Shown: piece after piece, positions 6,855-14,740 of the stretch | Layout: each line of letters starts with the position of its first letter | Position numbering within the stretch: the stretch's first letter is position 1 | Source of the DNA: Planctomycetota bacterium | GTDB lineage: Bacteria; Planctomycetota; Planctomycetia; Isosphaerales; Isosphaeraceae | Length of the DNA stretch: 15,908 nucleotides | Reading direction: 5' to 3' | NCBI GenBank assembly: GCA_021807585.1 | Contig: JAKBCQ010000006.1 | Location: 1-15,908, forward strand | Made by a program: the position numbers and the translations under genes | The notes under the pieces: generated by a model | Told to the model about the DNA's origin: nothing | What the model saw: the letters and a program-made list of their open reading frames with translations, nothing else | The model's database searches: none

Positions 6855-8471
6855 TTAAGGTAGAACTCGCACTCCGACCGCGGTGTTGAGGTCGAGCATC
6901 GCGCGGCGATGCCGCGTGACGGCGTCGCTGAGTCGTTTGGCGATGTCGTTGAAATCTTTTTGTGCGTCGAGATATTCGAGTACGCTCGTCGCTCCCGTGT
7001 CCCACCGCGTGTAGGCGCCGTCGCGCACCCGACGCGCCGTTTTGATCACGCGTTCGTTAAGATCAATCATGTTCACGCGACTCACTTCGAATTCACGAAT
7101 CGCCGCGTCGACTTCCCACGCGACCTGTTTTTCTTGTCCGGAGACTTCGAGACGAGTTTGATCGACGTTGAGCTTGGCTCGCGCGATGTTCCCTTGATTG
7201 CGGTTGTAGATCGGCATCGGAACCGTGGCGCCGATCGTCCACGAATAGGCGCTCTTAAGACCTAGCCAATTGTTGTTTTGGAAGGTATAAGGTTGGTACA
7301 ACACGTAGACGTCGGAATACCGTTCGGCCATGCTTAAACGGACGTCGTTTTGGGCTCGATCCAGCGCGAAACGCTGCACCGTCATATCGGGACGGAAATC
7401 GAGAGCCGTGCGCGTGAGCGATTCTTGAGTACCCGGTAGCGGCCTGGGATCGAAAAAGATCGTCCGAACCTGAAGCCGAGCCGCGTCGGGCGGGTCGAGA
7501 TTCAAATAAAACGCCAACGTACGTAATTTCGCATCGAGAAATTGCATACGCTCGCGAACGTCGATCTCCGCTTGTTGCTTGCTCACCAAAACGGCGTCGA
7601 CCTCGGGCGCCTTGATTTGTCCTTGTTCAAATCGCGCCTGAGTTTTTTCTAAAACCCGACTGATGCCGGCCATGTAAATTTGAGAATACTTGAGATTTTG
7701 CATCGCGTCGACGACGTCGATATAAACCGTGTACAAGTTATCGATCTGATTACGAACCGAATCCTGCAATTGAGACTCGGTCACTTTTTTGGCCGATTCG
7801 TAAGTCCTTTTGCGGTATTTGCGTTTATGGCTAATATCTAATGGATAGTTAATATTGATATCGACTTGAGCGGGTCCGCCGGGTCGAATGTACGAATAAT
7901 TACCGTAGGGAATGAGCTGTTCGTCGGCATAGAAGACGGGGTTGGCGCGCAAACCCGCGGTAACGACGTCGGCCTGAGCCATCGGTATTTCGTATTCGAG
8001 CGCCAGGATCGCCAGATTCCTCTTCATGAACATTTCGATCGCTTGATCGAGAGTTATTCCCTGAGGAGGACCGACGATTCGCTCGGGTGAGCCCGCCACA
8101 TCGATCGCTCCGTACGCGGGAACCGGCATCGAAGGGGGAGTGACGGCCTGGGTGAATCGAGTCGGCGGTTGGTACATCGGCACCGAGGGGGGGTTGAGAT
8201 TGGCGCTCGGTACGTGGCTACCGCCAGGTCCCGCTAGGCCGCTCAACGGCGCCTGAGTTCCAAGATTCAAACTAAAATCAGATTCGCTCGCGGCGCCCGC
8301 CGCGGGACCGAGCTTGCCGCGTCCTTTAAAGGCGCCGGGAGGTCCTCCGATATCGATCTGGGCTGCTTGTGCGCGAACTTGCTTCTGGGCGTTTAAAAGG
8401 AATACAATTGATACCGTGAATATCGCTAAAAAACGCACGCTTCGCGACGGAAATAACGCCTTGCAACCCAT
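6855..8471 (-). CDS. TolC-family outer-membrane efflux/secretion channel protein
   Basis: Predicted trimeric outer-membrane channel subunit of the TolC/CzcC type. From ATG 8471 it has 538 residues. Signal peptide: MGCKALFPSRSVR, hydrophobic FLAIFTVSIVFLL (about 14-26), likely cleavage after VRAQA (about 36). Residues 37-135 form a Gly/Pro-rich linker not usual in the family. The channel domain starts at GITLDQAIEMFMKRNLAI (about 138) and shows the two OEP repeats with long amphipathic helices, for example RARFEQGQIKAPEVDAV-type and VRDGAYTRWDTGATSVLEYL segments, plus strand segments around PMPIYNRNQGN. The frame is open to an ATG at 8546 (25 residues more, no signal character), so I prefer 8471, although neither has a strong Shine-Dalgarno. 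No RND pump, ABC exporter or membrane-fusion protein lies nearby, so its inner-membrane partner must be encoded elsewhere. Confidence 0.88.
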   Translation of the reverse strand: MGCKALFPSRSVRFLAIFTVSIVFLLNAQKQVRAQAAQIDIGGPPGAFKGRGKLGPAAGAASESDFSLNLGTQAPLSGLAGPGGSHVPSANLNPPSVPMYQPPTRFTQAVTPPSMPVPAYGAIDVAGSPERIVGPPQGITLDQAIEMFMKRNLAILALEYEIPMAQADVVTAGLRANPVFYADEQLIPYGNYSYIRPGGPAQVDININYPLDISHKRKYRKRTYESAKKVTESQLQDSVRNQIDNLYTVYIDVVDAMQNLKYSQIYMAGISRVLEKTQARFEQGQIKAPEVDAVLVSKQQAEIDVRERMQFLDAKLRTLAFYLNLDPPDAARLQVRTIFFDPRPLPGTQESLTRTALDFRPDMTVQRFALDRAQNDVRLSMAERYSDVYVLYQPYTFQNNNWLGLKSAYSWTIGATVPMPIYNRNQGNIARAKLNVDQTRLEVSGQEKQVAWEVDAAIREFEVSRVNMIDLNERVIKTARRVRDGAYTRWDTGATSVLEYLDAQKDFNDIAKRLSDAVTRHRRAMLDLNTAVGVRVLP

Positions 8472-8624
8472 GGCGATTTGGCTTTCTTGTTCGCGAAATT
8501 GCGGGTCGGCGCTACCCCGAACGGAAGCGCCGCACGACCGATTCATTCACTTCGTAAAGCTTTATCGGCATTTCCCTCACAATCCGTAAATCAATCCCTT
8601 CGCGTTTGCCGTTCGAAACCAAAC

Positions 8625-8650
8625 CGAGCCGAACGCGAACGTCCGGCTCG
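8625..8650. repeat. Inverted repeat between the SMP-30 and TolC genes
   Basis: CGAGCCG (8625-8631) and CGGCTCG (8644-8650) form a 7-bp perfect stem with a 12-nt loop. On the minus strand it is followed by the T-rich GTTTGGTTT, so it could act as a backup terminator for the SMP-30 gene or as part of the TolC leader. Confidence 0.35.
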
Positions 8651-8663
8651 TCCCCAATCGATG

Positions 8664-8702
8664 AAAAAAAGCCCGCATCGGTCGATCGCGAAGGTCGCGA
8701 TC
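8664..8702 (-). terminator. Putative terminator of the SMP-30-like gene
   Basis: On the minus strand GATCGCGA-CCT-TCGCGATC (8684-8702) is a perfect 8-bp stem with a 3-nt loop. It overlaps the SMP-30 stop codon by two bases. Thirteen bases later comes a run of seven T (complement of 8664-8670). The spacing between stem and T-run is longer than in a classic intrinsic terminator, so the call is tentative. Confidence 0.4.
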
Positions 8703-9732
8703 AATACCCTTTCCCTTTGGTTGTGAGAGGGATACGACACAGATACATATCAGCGGTCACGTATAATACGTGTCCGTCCTCGGCCCAGCCGCAATTGGCG
8801 GTCGCCACCCCCGTGTTGAACGTTCCCAGGTGCGTACCGTCGGGGGCGAACACGATCACTCCACCGGGCCCCGTCGCGAACAGATTCCCCTTGGAATCGA
8901 CCTTCATCCCGTCGGGAAGCCCCATTTTCCCCTCGTTCGCCCACGGAGTGGCGTCGAAAAAGACGCGGCCGTTCTTGATCGAACCGTCGGGCTGAACGTC
9001 GTAAGCCATCCAGATCGCCTTCTTGGGGTCCGAATTCGCCACGTAGAGCGTCTTCTCGTCGGGCGAGAACGCGATTCCGTTGGGGAACGTCATCTCGTCG
9101 GTCAGAAGCGTCAGCTCGCCGCCGTAAGTCAGCCGGTAAACGCCGTTGAAAGGCAATTCCTTGGCGGGATCGGCGTTCCCCTTCAGAAGCCCGTAAGACG
9201 GATCGGTGAAATACAGATCTCCGTTTGCCTTGTAAACGCCGTCGTTGGGACTGTTCAGCCGCTTGCCCTTATAACGATCCACCAGCGTGATGAACCGTTT
9301 CGAGTTTTCCTCATACCGCGCCACGCGTCGATCGCCGTGCTGGCACAGCACCAGCCGCTTGAGAGGATCGAGGATAAGCCCGTTTGAACCCGGCTCGCCG
9401 CCGCGCGGAACATTCCCCGTGTAGCCGCTCGGCGCCAGGTATTCCTCGACGCCGCGCCCCTCGCGAAATTGATAGACGATGTTTCTGGGAACATCGGAAA
9501 AGAGCAAACAACCCTGCCGAGGAACCCACACGGGCCCCTCGGACCAATCGAAACCCTCCGCCACAACCATCAACTTGGCGTCCCTGGGGACGAGTGCGTC
9601 GAACCGCGGATCCTTTCGCTCGATCGCACCCAACGGCTTCGACGCATTCTTCACCTGCGCCGCCGATTCGCCGACAAGTCCGAACGAAAACACCGCGACC
9701 GCAGTCGCGGTCCAGCCTATCTTTTTGTTCAT
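8701..9732 (-). CDS. Secreted SMP-30/gluconolactonase/LRE-family protein
   Basis: Predicted periplasmic six-bladed beta-propeller lactonase-like enzyme, 343 residues. Signal peptide MNKKIGWTATAVAVFSFGLVGESAAQ. The metal-site residues of the family are all present: E65 in WSEGPVWV, N163 in LNSPNDGVY, N218 in FPNGIAFSPD and D274 in GLPDGMKVDS (equivalents of E18, N103, N154 and D204 of human SMP-30). So hydrolysis of a sugar lactone is plausible, although the family also includes other lactonases and esterases. The start is strongly supported: AGGTGA lies four bases upstream of ATG 9732; the frame extends to 9852, but those 40 residues lack signal character. CGATCG is rarer here than in the MFS gene, and Lys is mostly AAG. 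It begins the minus-strand block and is probably cut off from TolC by terminator-like hairpins. Confidence 0.9.
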   Translation of the reverse strand: MNKKIGWTATAVAVFSFGLVGESAAQVKNASKPLGAIERKDPRFDALVPRDAKLMVVAEGFDWSEGPVWVPRQGCLLFSDVPRNIVYQFREGRGVEEYLAPSGYTGNVPRGGEPGSNGLILDPLKRLVLCQHGDRRVARYEENSKRFITLVDRYKGKRLNSPNDGVYKANGDLYFTDPSYGLLKGNADPAKELPFNGVYRLTYGGELTLLTDEMTFPNGIAFSPDEKTLYVANSDPKKAIWMAYDVQPDGSIKNGRVFFDATPWANEGKMGLPDGMKVDSKGNLFATGPGGVIVFAPDGTHLGTFNTGVATANCGWAEDGHVLYVTADMYLCRIPLTTKGKGY

Positions 9733-10191
9733 GTAATCACCTGTTGTATCTTGGAGAGATTGAACCGACCGTCCGTTCGCGTGGAAAACCGAGCGTATTG
9801 CGTATGACGCCGCGCGGCAACGGTGTTCTCCGAATCGCGCGCCGATCATCAAGCAAATTTAATAATATGAGATAAGCGATGAGGTTGTTCGGTCGTATAT
9901 CTCCGGGCCGGCCGAGGCGCGATTCCCTGCGGTTACGTGAGCCGCTTGTTCGAGCCGGCGTGGAACCCCCGCCGCGCGGGCGAAAAACTCCCGATGTACA
10001 CATTGAGATCGGCCGATCGCTCTGGGAAACGTCTAGAAATGGGGCGATTCGCCTGAGTTGCGTGATTGGCACGCGATCTGCCTTACCTCTCAAGTGAGAC
10101 GGCGCAAGCCGATCGAAGTTACCGAGCCGGCGAAGCGTCGATCGCTCGAGATCCCCCGCCGGCCTTCCCCCCCATTTTGGGAGAAATAATC
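9733..10191. other. Divergent intergenic/leader region
   Basis: This 459-bp region separates the minus-strand SMP-30 gene from the plus-strand small membrane protein and must carry promoters for both. No convincing coding frame was found; the short frames here lack a Shine-Dalgarno and normal composition. It contains a 12-bp palindrome GATCGGCCGATC at 10007-10018, a sigma-54-like promoter at 10067-10081, and downstream of it a small GNRA-type hairpin CGGC-GCAA-GCCG at 10100-10111 and the pair GCCGGCG (10126-10132)/CGCCGGC (10157-10163). I do not recognise a known riboswitch. Confidence 0.5.
10067..10081 (+). promoter_or_regulatory. Candidate sigma-54 (-24/-12) promoter
   Basis: TGGCACG-CGAT-CTGC has the invariant GG (10068-10069) and GC (10080-10081) with the required 12-base offset, and differs from the consensus TGGCACGNNNNTTGC at one position (C for the first T). 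It would start transcription near 10092, about 100 nt before the small membrane protein. A similar chance match lies inside the SMP-30 gene at 9341-9355, so the motif alone does not prove function; the intergenic position is what favours it. Confidence 0.4.
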
Positions 10192-10551
10192 ATGGGACGT
10201 CATGTTTTCGATTTTCTGATTCCTCCCGTCTCGCGCGGCTTGACCCACGGATTGCTCGTCGCCGCGGCGTCGATCGCGCTCGTCTTCTTGCTCGATTACG
10301 TCGTCGGTCTGATGTTCGAGGCGCGTCGATCGGCGAAGCGGTTCCTCGAACGATCGCGATCGACCCGCAAGATCGCCGTGAGTTCGCCGCGCCGACCCTA
10401 CTGGATCGACGACCCCCGGGTGTTCGCGGATTTATTCGGGAAGACGAACCGCGCCGATCGGTCGGACCGTCGCCACGCGGTCTCACGCGGACATCGAACG
10501 CCCCCGCGGCCGCTTCGAGTCGCCGATCTCTCATTCGATCGTCCTCGCTGA
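10192..10551 (+). CDS. Small single-TM membrane protein of unknown function
   Basis: A 119-residue protein. Residues 1-18 (MGRHVFDFLIPPVSRGLT) are followed by one strong hydrophobic helix at about 19-42 (GLLVAAASIALVFLLDYVVGLMF). The remaining C-terminal part is highly basic and Arg-rich, with the segment PYWIDDPRVFADLFGK near its middle; by the positive-inside rule this part is probably cytoplasmic. The start ATG at 10192 is supported by GGGAG eight bases upstream, although the frame itself is open back to 10066. It lies about 100 nt downstream of the sigma-54-like site and 64 bp before the MFS transporter in the same direction. I do not recognise the family. Confidence 0.65.
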   Translation: MGRHVFDFLIPPVSRGLTHGLLVAAASIALVFLLDYVVGLMFEARRSAKRFLERSRSTRKIAVSSPRRPYWIDDPRVFADLFGKTNRADRSDRRHAVSRGHRTPPRPLRVADLSFDRPR

Positions 10552-10560
10552 TCGATCAAG

Positions 10561-10603
10561 AATAATAATGATATTTAATTTTAATTATTATTATAAGATA
10601 GGA
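10561..10603 (+). promoter_or_regulatory. AT-only inverted repeat and promoter-like spacer before the MFS gene
   Basis: AATAATAAT (10561-10569) and ATTATTATT (10584-10592) are a perfect 9-bp inverted repeat with a 14-nt spacer in an almost pure A/T tract, unlike the GC-rich flanks. A -10-like TATAAG sits at 10592-10597 and AGGA, a possible Shine-Dalgarno, at 10600-10603, 12 bases before the MFS ATG. The -35 element is not clear. It may be a promoter with an operator, or just an easily melting spacer. Confidence 0.4.
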
Positions 10604-10615
10604 TAAGTTAAGTTT

Positions 10616-11875
10616 ATGGTCGATCGACGGTTGGATTGGGAGCGTCGTGACGAGCGAGCGCTCGACGCTCTCAACTTTTTTCTCGCCGACGTTCGCGACG
10701 GAGTGGGGCCTTATTTATCGTCGTTTCTCAAAACGCGCGGGTGGGATTCGGGCGTGATCGGGCTGGTGATGTCGGCGACGGGGATCGCCAAAATCGCCTT
10801 CCAGACGCCCGCGGGGGCTCTCATCGATCGCGTCCGCGAACGTCGCTTGATCGTCGTCGCCGCGGCGATTTTGGTTTCGGCGGGATGCGCCTCGATCGCC
10901 GTTTTTCCCAACCCGACGATCGTCATTTCGGCGCAGATGTTCACGGGCATGGGCGCCGCGGTCTTCCCCCCCGCGATCGCCGCGCTGAGCCTGGGGCTCG
11001 TCGGCAGGTCGCGGTTCACCCGGAGAACGGGGCGGAACGAGGCGTTCAATCATCTCGGCAACGTCGCCGCGGCGGTGCTCGCGGGGCTCGTCGGTTGGTA
11101 CGTTTCGTTTGAGGCTATGTTTATTCTTGTCGCCGTGATGGGAGTCGGCTGCGTCGTCTCGGTGCTTTTGATTCGCGAACGCGATATCGACCCGGCGCTT
11201 GCGCGCGGCGCCGATCGAATCAAAACCGCCGACGGTCGCGAGACGATTCGGATCGCCGCGATCGGCGAGCTGCTGAGGGATCGACGCCTCATGGCGTTCG
11301 CGATCGCGGTGGTGCTCTTTCACTTTTCGAACGCGGCGATGCTTCCACTCGTAGGTCAGAAGGTCGCCAAATTGTACGGCGACGATTCGAACGCGAGTGC
11401 GGCGGCGATGTCGGCGTGCGTCGTCGCGGCGCAACTTGTGATGATTCCGGTGTCGATCGCCGCGGGATCTCTCGCTCGGTCGTGGGGCAGGCTGCCGCTA
11501 ATGGCGATCGCGTTCGGGATTTTGCCGATACGAGGGTATCTTTATACGCTTACGAACACGTCGGCGGGGCTCGTCGCGGTGCAATTGCTCGACGGTATCG
11601 GCGCGGGGACGCTGGGGGTCGTCGGTGTGCTCGTGATCGCCGATCTGACTCGCGGTACGGGGCGATTCAACCTGATGCAAGGGGCTTTGAGCACGGTGAC
11701 CGACCTGGGGGCTTCGCTGAGCCACGCGACGACGGGGATCGTCGTCTCCAAATACGGTTACGACGCGGGCTTTTTAACGCTCGCGGCGATCGCGCTCGTC
11801 GCATTCGTTTTTCTTGTAACGACGATCGGCGAAACGCGCGGCGGAGAAGACGCAGGCGGATCGTTACGTGTTTAA
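10616..11875 (+). CDS. Major facilitator superfamily (MFS) transporter
   Basis: A 419-residue inner-membrane protein with about 12 predicted TM helices in two six-helix halves. After a short charged N-terminus (to about residue 18) it reads ALNFFLADVRDGVGPYL, then GVIGLVMSATGIAKIAFQTPAGALIDRVRERR; the Gly-x-x-Asp-Arg-x-x-x-Arg-Arg type loop 2-3 (LIDRVRERR) is the classic MFS signature A region. A cytoplasmic loop at about 195-215 separates the halves (RERDIDPALARGADRIK), and helix 4-5 carries RNEAFNHLGN. Substrate cannot be read from the sequence; families with this N-terminus are generally annotated only as drug or metabolite exporters. Start ATG 10616 directly follows the AT-rich spacer. 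Two hundred and fourteen bases separate its stop from the YfhO-like gene. Confidence 0.88.
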   Translation: MVDRRLDWERRDERALDALNFFLADVRDGVGPYLSSFLKTRGWDSGVIGLVMSATGIAKIAFQTPAGALIDRVRERRLIVVAAAILVSAGCASIAVFPNPTIVISAQMFTGMGAAVFPPAIAALSLGLVGRSRFTRRTGRNEAFNHLGNVAAAVLAGLVGWYVSFEAMFILVAVMGVGCVVSVLLIRERDIDPALARGADRIKTADGRETIRIAAIGELLRDRRLMAFAIAVVLFHFSNAAMLPLVGQKVAKLYGDDSNASAAAMSACVVAAQLVMIPVSIAAGSLARSWGRLPLMAIAFGILPIRGYLYTLTNTSAGLVAVQLLDGIGAGTLGVVGVLVIADLTRGTGRFNLMQGALSTVTDLGASLSHATTGIVVSKYGYDAGFLTLAAIALVAFVFLVTTIGETRGGEDAGGSLRV

Positions 11876-12027
11876 TATAAAGTTATATCAAAAATGCTCA
11901 GATATTATTTTGACTGAGAAAAGTTTTGGGTGAAATCCGTGTTTTGGGCTGGCCCGCCGGCGACGAACCGCCTAGGATGGGTTTACTCGTTTCGACCTCA
12001 TGGAGGAGAAGCGGTCGTATCGCCCCG

Positions 12028-12048
12028 GTTCGCGGTGAAACCGCGAAC
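12028..12048 (+). promoter_or_regulatory. Strong hairpin in the leader of the YfhO-like gene (terminator or attenuator)
   Basis: GTTCGCGGT-GAA-ACCGCGAAC is a perfect 9-bp stem with a 3-nt loop, followed seven bases later by TTTT. It lies 153 bp after the MFS stop and 41 bp before the YfhO-like start. It could terminate MFS transcription or act as a leader structure. A 12-codon open frame (ATG at 12000) ends with its TGA inside the loop at 12036-12038, but it has no Shine-Dalgarno. Confidence 0.45.
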
Positions 12049-12089
12049 GCTCGGCTTTTCGATCGCGACGCGCACGGAGTGCGGCGCCG

Positions 12090-14726
12090 ATGTTCGCTCG
12101 CAAAGAATCGCTTCTGTTCGCGGTCGTCCTCGCCGTGCTCGTCGGCGGGTTTTTCCACGAATCGCTCTTCCTCGGTAAAATCCTTAGCCCCGCCGATACG
12201 CTCCTGGCGGGCAAGGTATTCCGCGACGTCAAACCCGAAGGATACGAGCCGCGCAATCGACTTCTGATCGACGCCGCGCTGCAATTCGAGCCCTGGCTCG
12301 AATTCAATCGTGAACAAATACTTAAAGGAAAGCTTCCACTCTGGAACGATCGCGCGGGGTGCGGAGCGCCTCATCTCGCGAACATCCAAACCGCGGTCTT
12401 CGACCCGTTCCATCTCGTCGCGTACGCGCTTCCGTGTCCGATGATGTATGCATTTGGTTGGATCGCGGCGGCGCGATTATGGGTTGCGGGGTTGGGGATG
12501 TTCGCGCTGTTGCGGTATTGGGGTTTGGGTGGATGGGGACGCTGGTTCGGCGGGCTGACGTATCCGTTTTGCGGATTCATCGTGTTCTGGCTTGAATTTC
12601 CGGTGACGTGGGCGGCGATCTGGCTGCCGTGGCTGATTTTTATGGGGGAACGCGCGTTCGATCGCGCCGATTCACGGTCGATCGCGGGGCTTGCGATCGT
12701 GACGGGTCTGACGATCTTCGCCGGACACATTCAAACCTCGGCGCTTTGCCTGCTCGCGGCGGGATCGGTCGTCGCGGCGCGGGTATTGGGCGCTTCTCGC
12801 CGCGAATTCGAGCGAGAGTCGAAGTCGACTAACATCAACGATTCAAAGCAAAAGGAAGTCGGTACGTTATCGCGTTTATGTACATGGATATTGGGAATCG
12901 TTTTAGGGGTTGCGGTCGCGGCGGCGGTGGTGATTCCGTTCGGCTTTTATTTATCGCGCAGTCCGGTGTGGGAGGATCGCGCGGCGAATCGCGCCTCGTT
13001 TTGGGCGATCACGCCTCCCAAGGTTCTCGATTCGCTTTGCACCGCGGTTCCGTTTCTTTATGGAAGTCAGAGGCGCGGCGATCCGAACCTGGCTCGAGTT
13101 CTTGGAGTGCGGAACGTGAACGAGGCCGCGGGGGGCTTCGCGGGGCTCGCGTGTCTCGTCTGGCTCGCACCCGCGGGGTTCTTGACGGCGTTCGGGCGGA
13201 ACGCGGCTCGAACTGAAAACGATCGTAAAAATAGAAATCATCATATAATATTAAATACAGAAAATTATCGAATCGATCGATCCGAATCTTTTTATGGAGG
13301 TTCGCGGATCGTCGGGGTTGCGCGGCTGGGCGTGTTTTTTTCGGTCATCGGTTTTTTGGCGGCTTTTGATATTCCTCCCGCGCCGAATTTGATCCGGATC
13401 GCGCCGGTGGTGAACGTGATGGATCAACGTCGGTTCACATTATGGATTGCATTGGGATTGATTCTGGCGGGATCGGTGGGGATCGACGCGATCGGGCGAT
13501 TCGCGTCGGTATCGCGTGGGCGTCGATTCGGTCTTTTCGCGTGTTTTTTTGGGGGGATTTTGTTGGCGGCGATTCCGTTCGTGGGCCGGTTCGAGCGCGT
13601 CGTCTTGGTGAAGGCGCGGGGATATTACGCGCGGGCCGCGGCGGCCGAGGGGCGAAACGTCGCAGGCGACGGGGCTTTGAAGGATCGAAACGCGAGCGAT
13701 CGTCCGATCGATTCCGCGGCGAACGCCGAACGCCAAACAAGGATGATCTTGGTGTTTTTCCGACGATCCCTTATGCTGGAGGGGGTGATTTGGTTTGCGC
13801 TGGGGGGGATCGCCTTACAATCGAGGCGAGCCCGCCGCGGCGTCGACCCGACGCGAGCGTTACTGCTCGGCGTGAATCTTCTGGAGCTGATCCTGACGGG
13901 ATACGGGACGAACCCGGCGATCGAGCGATCGGAATATCAACCATCATGCCGAGTGATGACGTATCTGAAACAACATGTTGGAGATCGCGGGCGTGTGACG
14001 GCGCTCGGCGCCGAGGCGCCGCCGAACACGTTTTCGCGGTACGGGCTCGCCGACGCGCGGAATTACGATTCGATCGAGCTTTCTCGGAGCGTGAGTTGGT
14101 TCGATTCGCTCTACGAGCACGAGCGGGGTCGGATCGATCGATCGAGCCGACGCGTGCTCGGCTGGGCGGGGGTTTATCGGACGCTCGATCGGCTGCGCGA
14201 TTCGGGGGTTTGCGCGATCGTCGCGTCGTCTCCTCCGCCGGATTCAAGCGAATTCACGCATGTGGAAAAGATCGGCTCGGTTTGGATCGCGGATCTCGCC
14301 GGGGCGCCGTTGATCGAGGCGCCCGCGGGGGCGAAGGCGATTCAAATTGTGAGCGAGCCGGGCCGAATTGCGCTCGCTTGGCGCTCGTTCGAAGGAGGAA
14401 CGGTCGTTGCGCGACAGACGTTCGATCGCGGGATGTCGTGCGTGCTCGACGGCGTACGAGTTCCGATCGAGCCGTACCGCGGCGTGTTTATGAGCGTGCG
14501 AGTTCCCAAGGGGACGCATCGCCTTGTTTTGAGCTACGACCCGGTCGAGGCGCGAATTGGAATCGTCGTTTCGACCGCGGCGTTGGGAGCGATCGGCGCG
14601 CTCGGTTTTCGTCGCCGACGGGATCGCGAGGCGAAAAATCTCGTCGCGTGGTCTTGGAACATTCGAATCGGTCGGATTAGAATGGATTCTTCAATCCCAT
14701 CCGGAGTTTCTTCCGGTCAACCCTAA
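12090..14726 (+). CDS. YfhO-family bacterial membrane protein
   Basis: An 878-residue polytopic protein of the YfhO (GT-C-like) group, probably involved in modifying cell-envelope polymers or in lipid-linked sugar transfer. Signature features: TM1 at about 8-24; SPADTLLAG (33-41) with the conserved Asp36; then LQFEPWLEFNREQILKG and KLPLWNDRAGCGAPHLANIQ (about 64-100), the family's extracellular loop; about a dozen TM helices; and near the C-terminus a soluble beta-sandwich with VLDGVRVPIEPYRGVFMSV and PKGTHRLVLSYDP, closed by a last TM and a basic tail. ATG 12090 is the only possible ATG/GTG/TTG start after the in-frame stop at 12036-12038; GGAG lies 11 bases upstream. Two hydrophilic loops (about 237-260 and 372-404) are encoded by AT-rich DNA. 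Fourteen bases separate it from the zinc-ribbon gene. Confidence 0.85.
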   Translation: MFARKESLLFAVVLAVLVGGFFHESLFLGKILSPADTLLAGKVFRDVKPEGYEPRNRLLIDAALQFEPWLEFNREQILKGKLPLWNDRAGCGAPHLANIQTAVFDPFHLVAYALPCPMMYAFGWIAAARLWVAGLGMFALLRYWGLGGWGRWFGGLTYPFCGFIVFWLEFPVTWAAIWLPWLIFMGERAFDRADSRSIAGLAIVTGLTIFAGHIQTSALCLLAAGSVVAARVLGASRREFERESKSTNINDSKQKEVGTLSRLCTWILGIVLGVAVAAAVVIPFGFYLSRSPVWEDRAANRASFWAITPPKVLDSLCTAVPFLYGSQRRGDPNLARVLGVRNVNEAAGGFAGLACLVWLAPAGFLTAFGRNAARTENDRKNRNHHIILNTENYRIDRSESFYGGSRIVGVARLGVFFSVIGFLAAFDIPPAPNLIRIAPVVNVMDQRRFTLWIALGLILAGSVGIDAIGRFASVSRGRRFGLFACFFGGILLAAIPFVGRFERVVLVKARGYYARAAAAEGRNVAGDGALKDRNASDRPIDSAANAERQTRMILVFFRRSLMLEGVIWFALGGIALQSRRARRGVDPTRALLLGVNLLELILTGYGTNPAIERSEYQPSCRVMTYLKQHVGDRGRVTALGAEAPPNTFSRYGLADARNYDSIELSRSVSWFDSLYEHERGRIDRSSRRVLGWAGVYRTLDRLRDSGVCAIVASSPPPDSSEFTHVEKIGSVWIADLAGAPLIEAPAGAKAIQIVSEPGRIALAWRSFEGGTVVARQTFDRGMSCVLDGVRVPIEPYRGVFMSVRVPKGTHRLVLSYDPVEARIGIVVSTAALGAIGALGFRRRRDREAKNLVAWSWNIRIGRIRMDSSIPSGVSSGQP

Positions 14727-14740
14727 AGGATGAAACGCTG

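Noticed and set aside
9341..9355. Second TGGCAC-N-GC match to the sigma-54 pattern
   Set aside because: It is inside the SMP-30 coding region and on the opposite strand to it; taken as a chance match, and used as a warning for the intergenic one.
9737..10097. Open frames in the divergent intergenic region
   Set aside because: They overlap the promoter region on both strands, have no Shine-Dalgarno, no domain and unusual composition.
10088..10163. Possible c-di-GMP or other riboswitch in the leader
   Set aside because: Small hairpins are present, but the conserved core bases and their order do not match the classes I know.
11897..11918. CTCAG/CTGAG inverted repeat after the MFS stop
   Set aside because: Only five base pairs with a 12-nt loop; too weak to call a terminator.
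13442..14680. Long plus-strand open frame of 412 codons
   Set aside because: It lies in another frame inside the YfhO-like gene, is extremely Arg-rich and lacks any domain; typical shadow of a high-GC gene.
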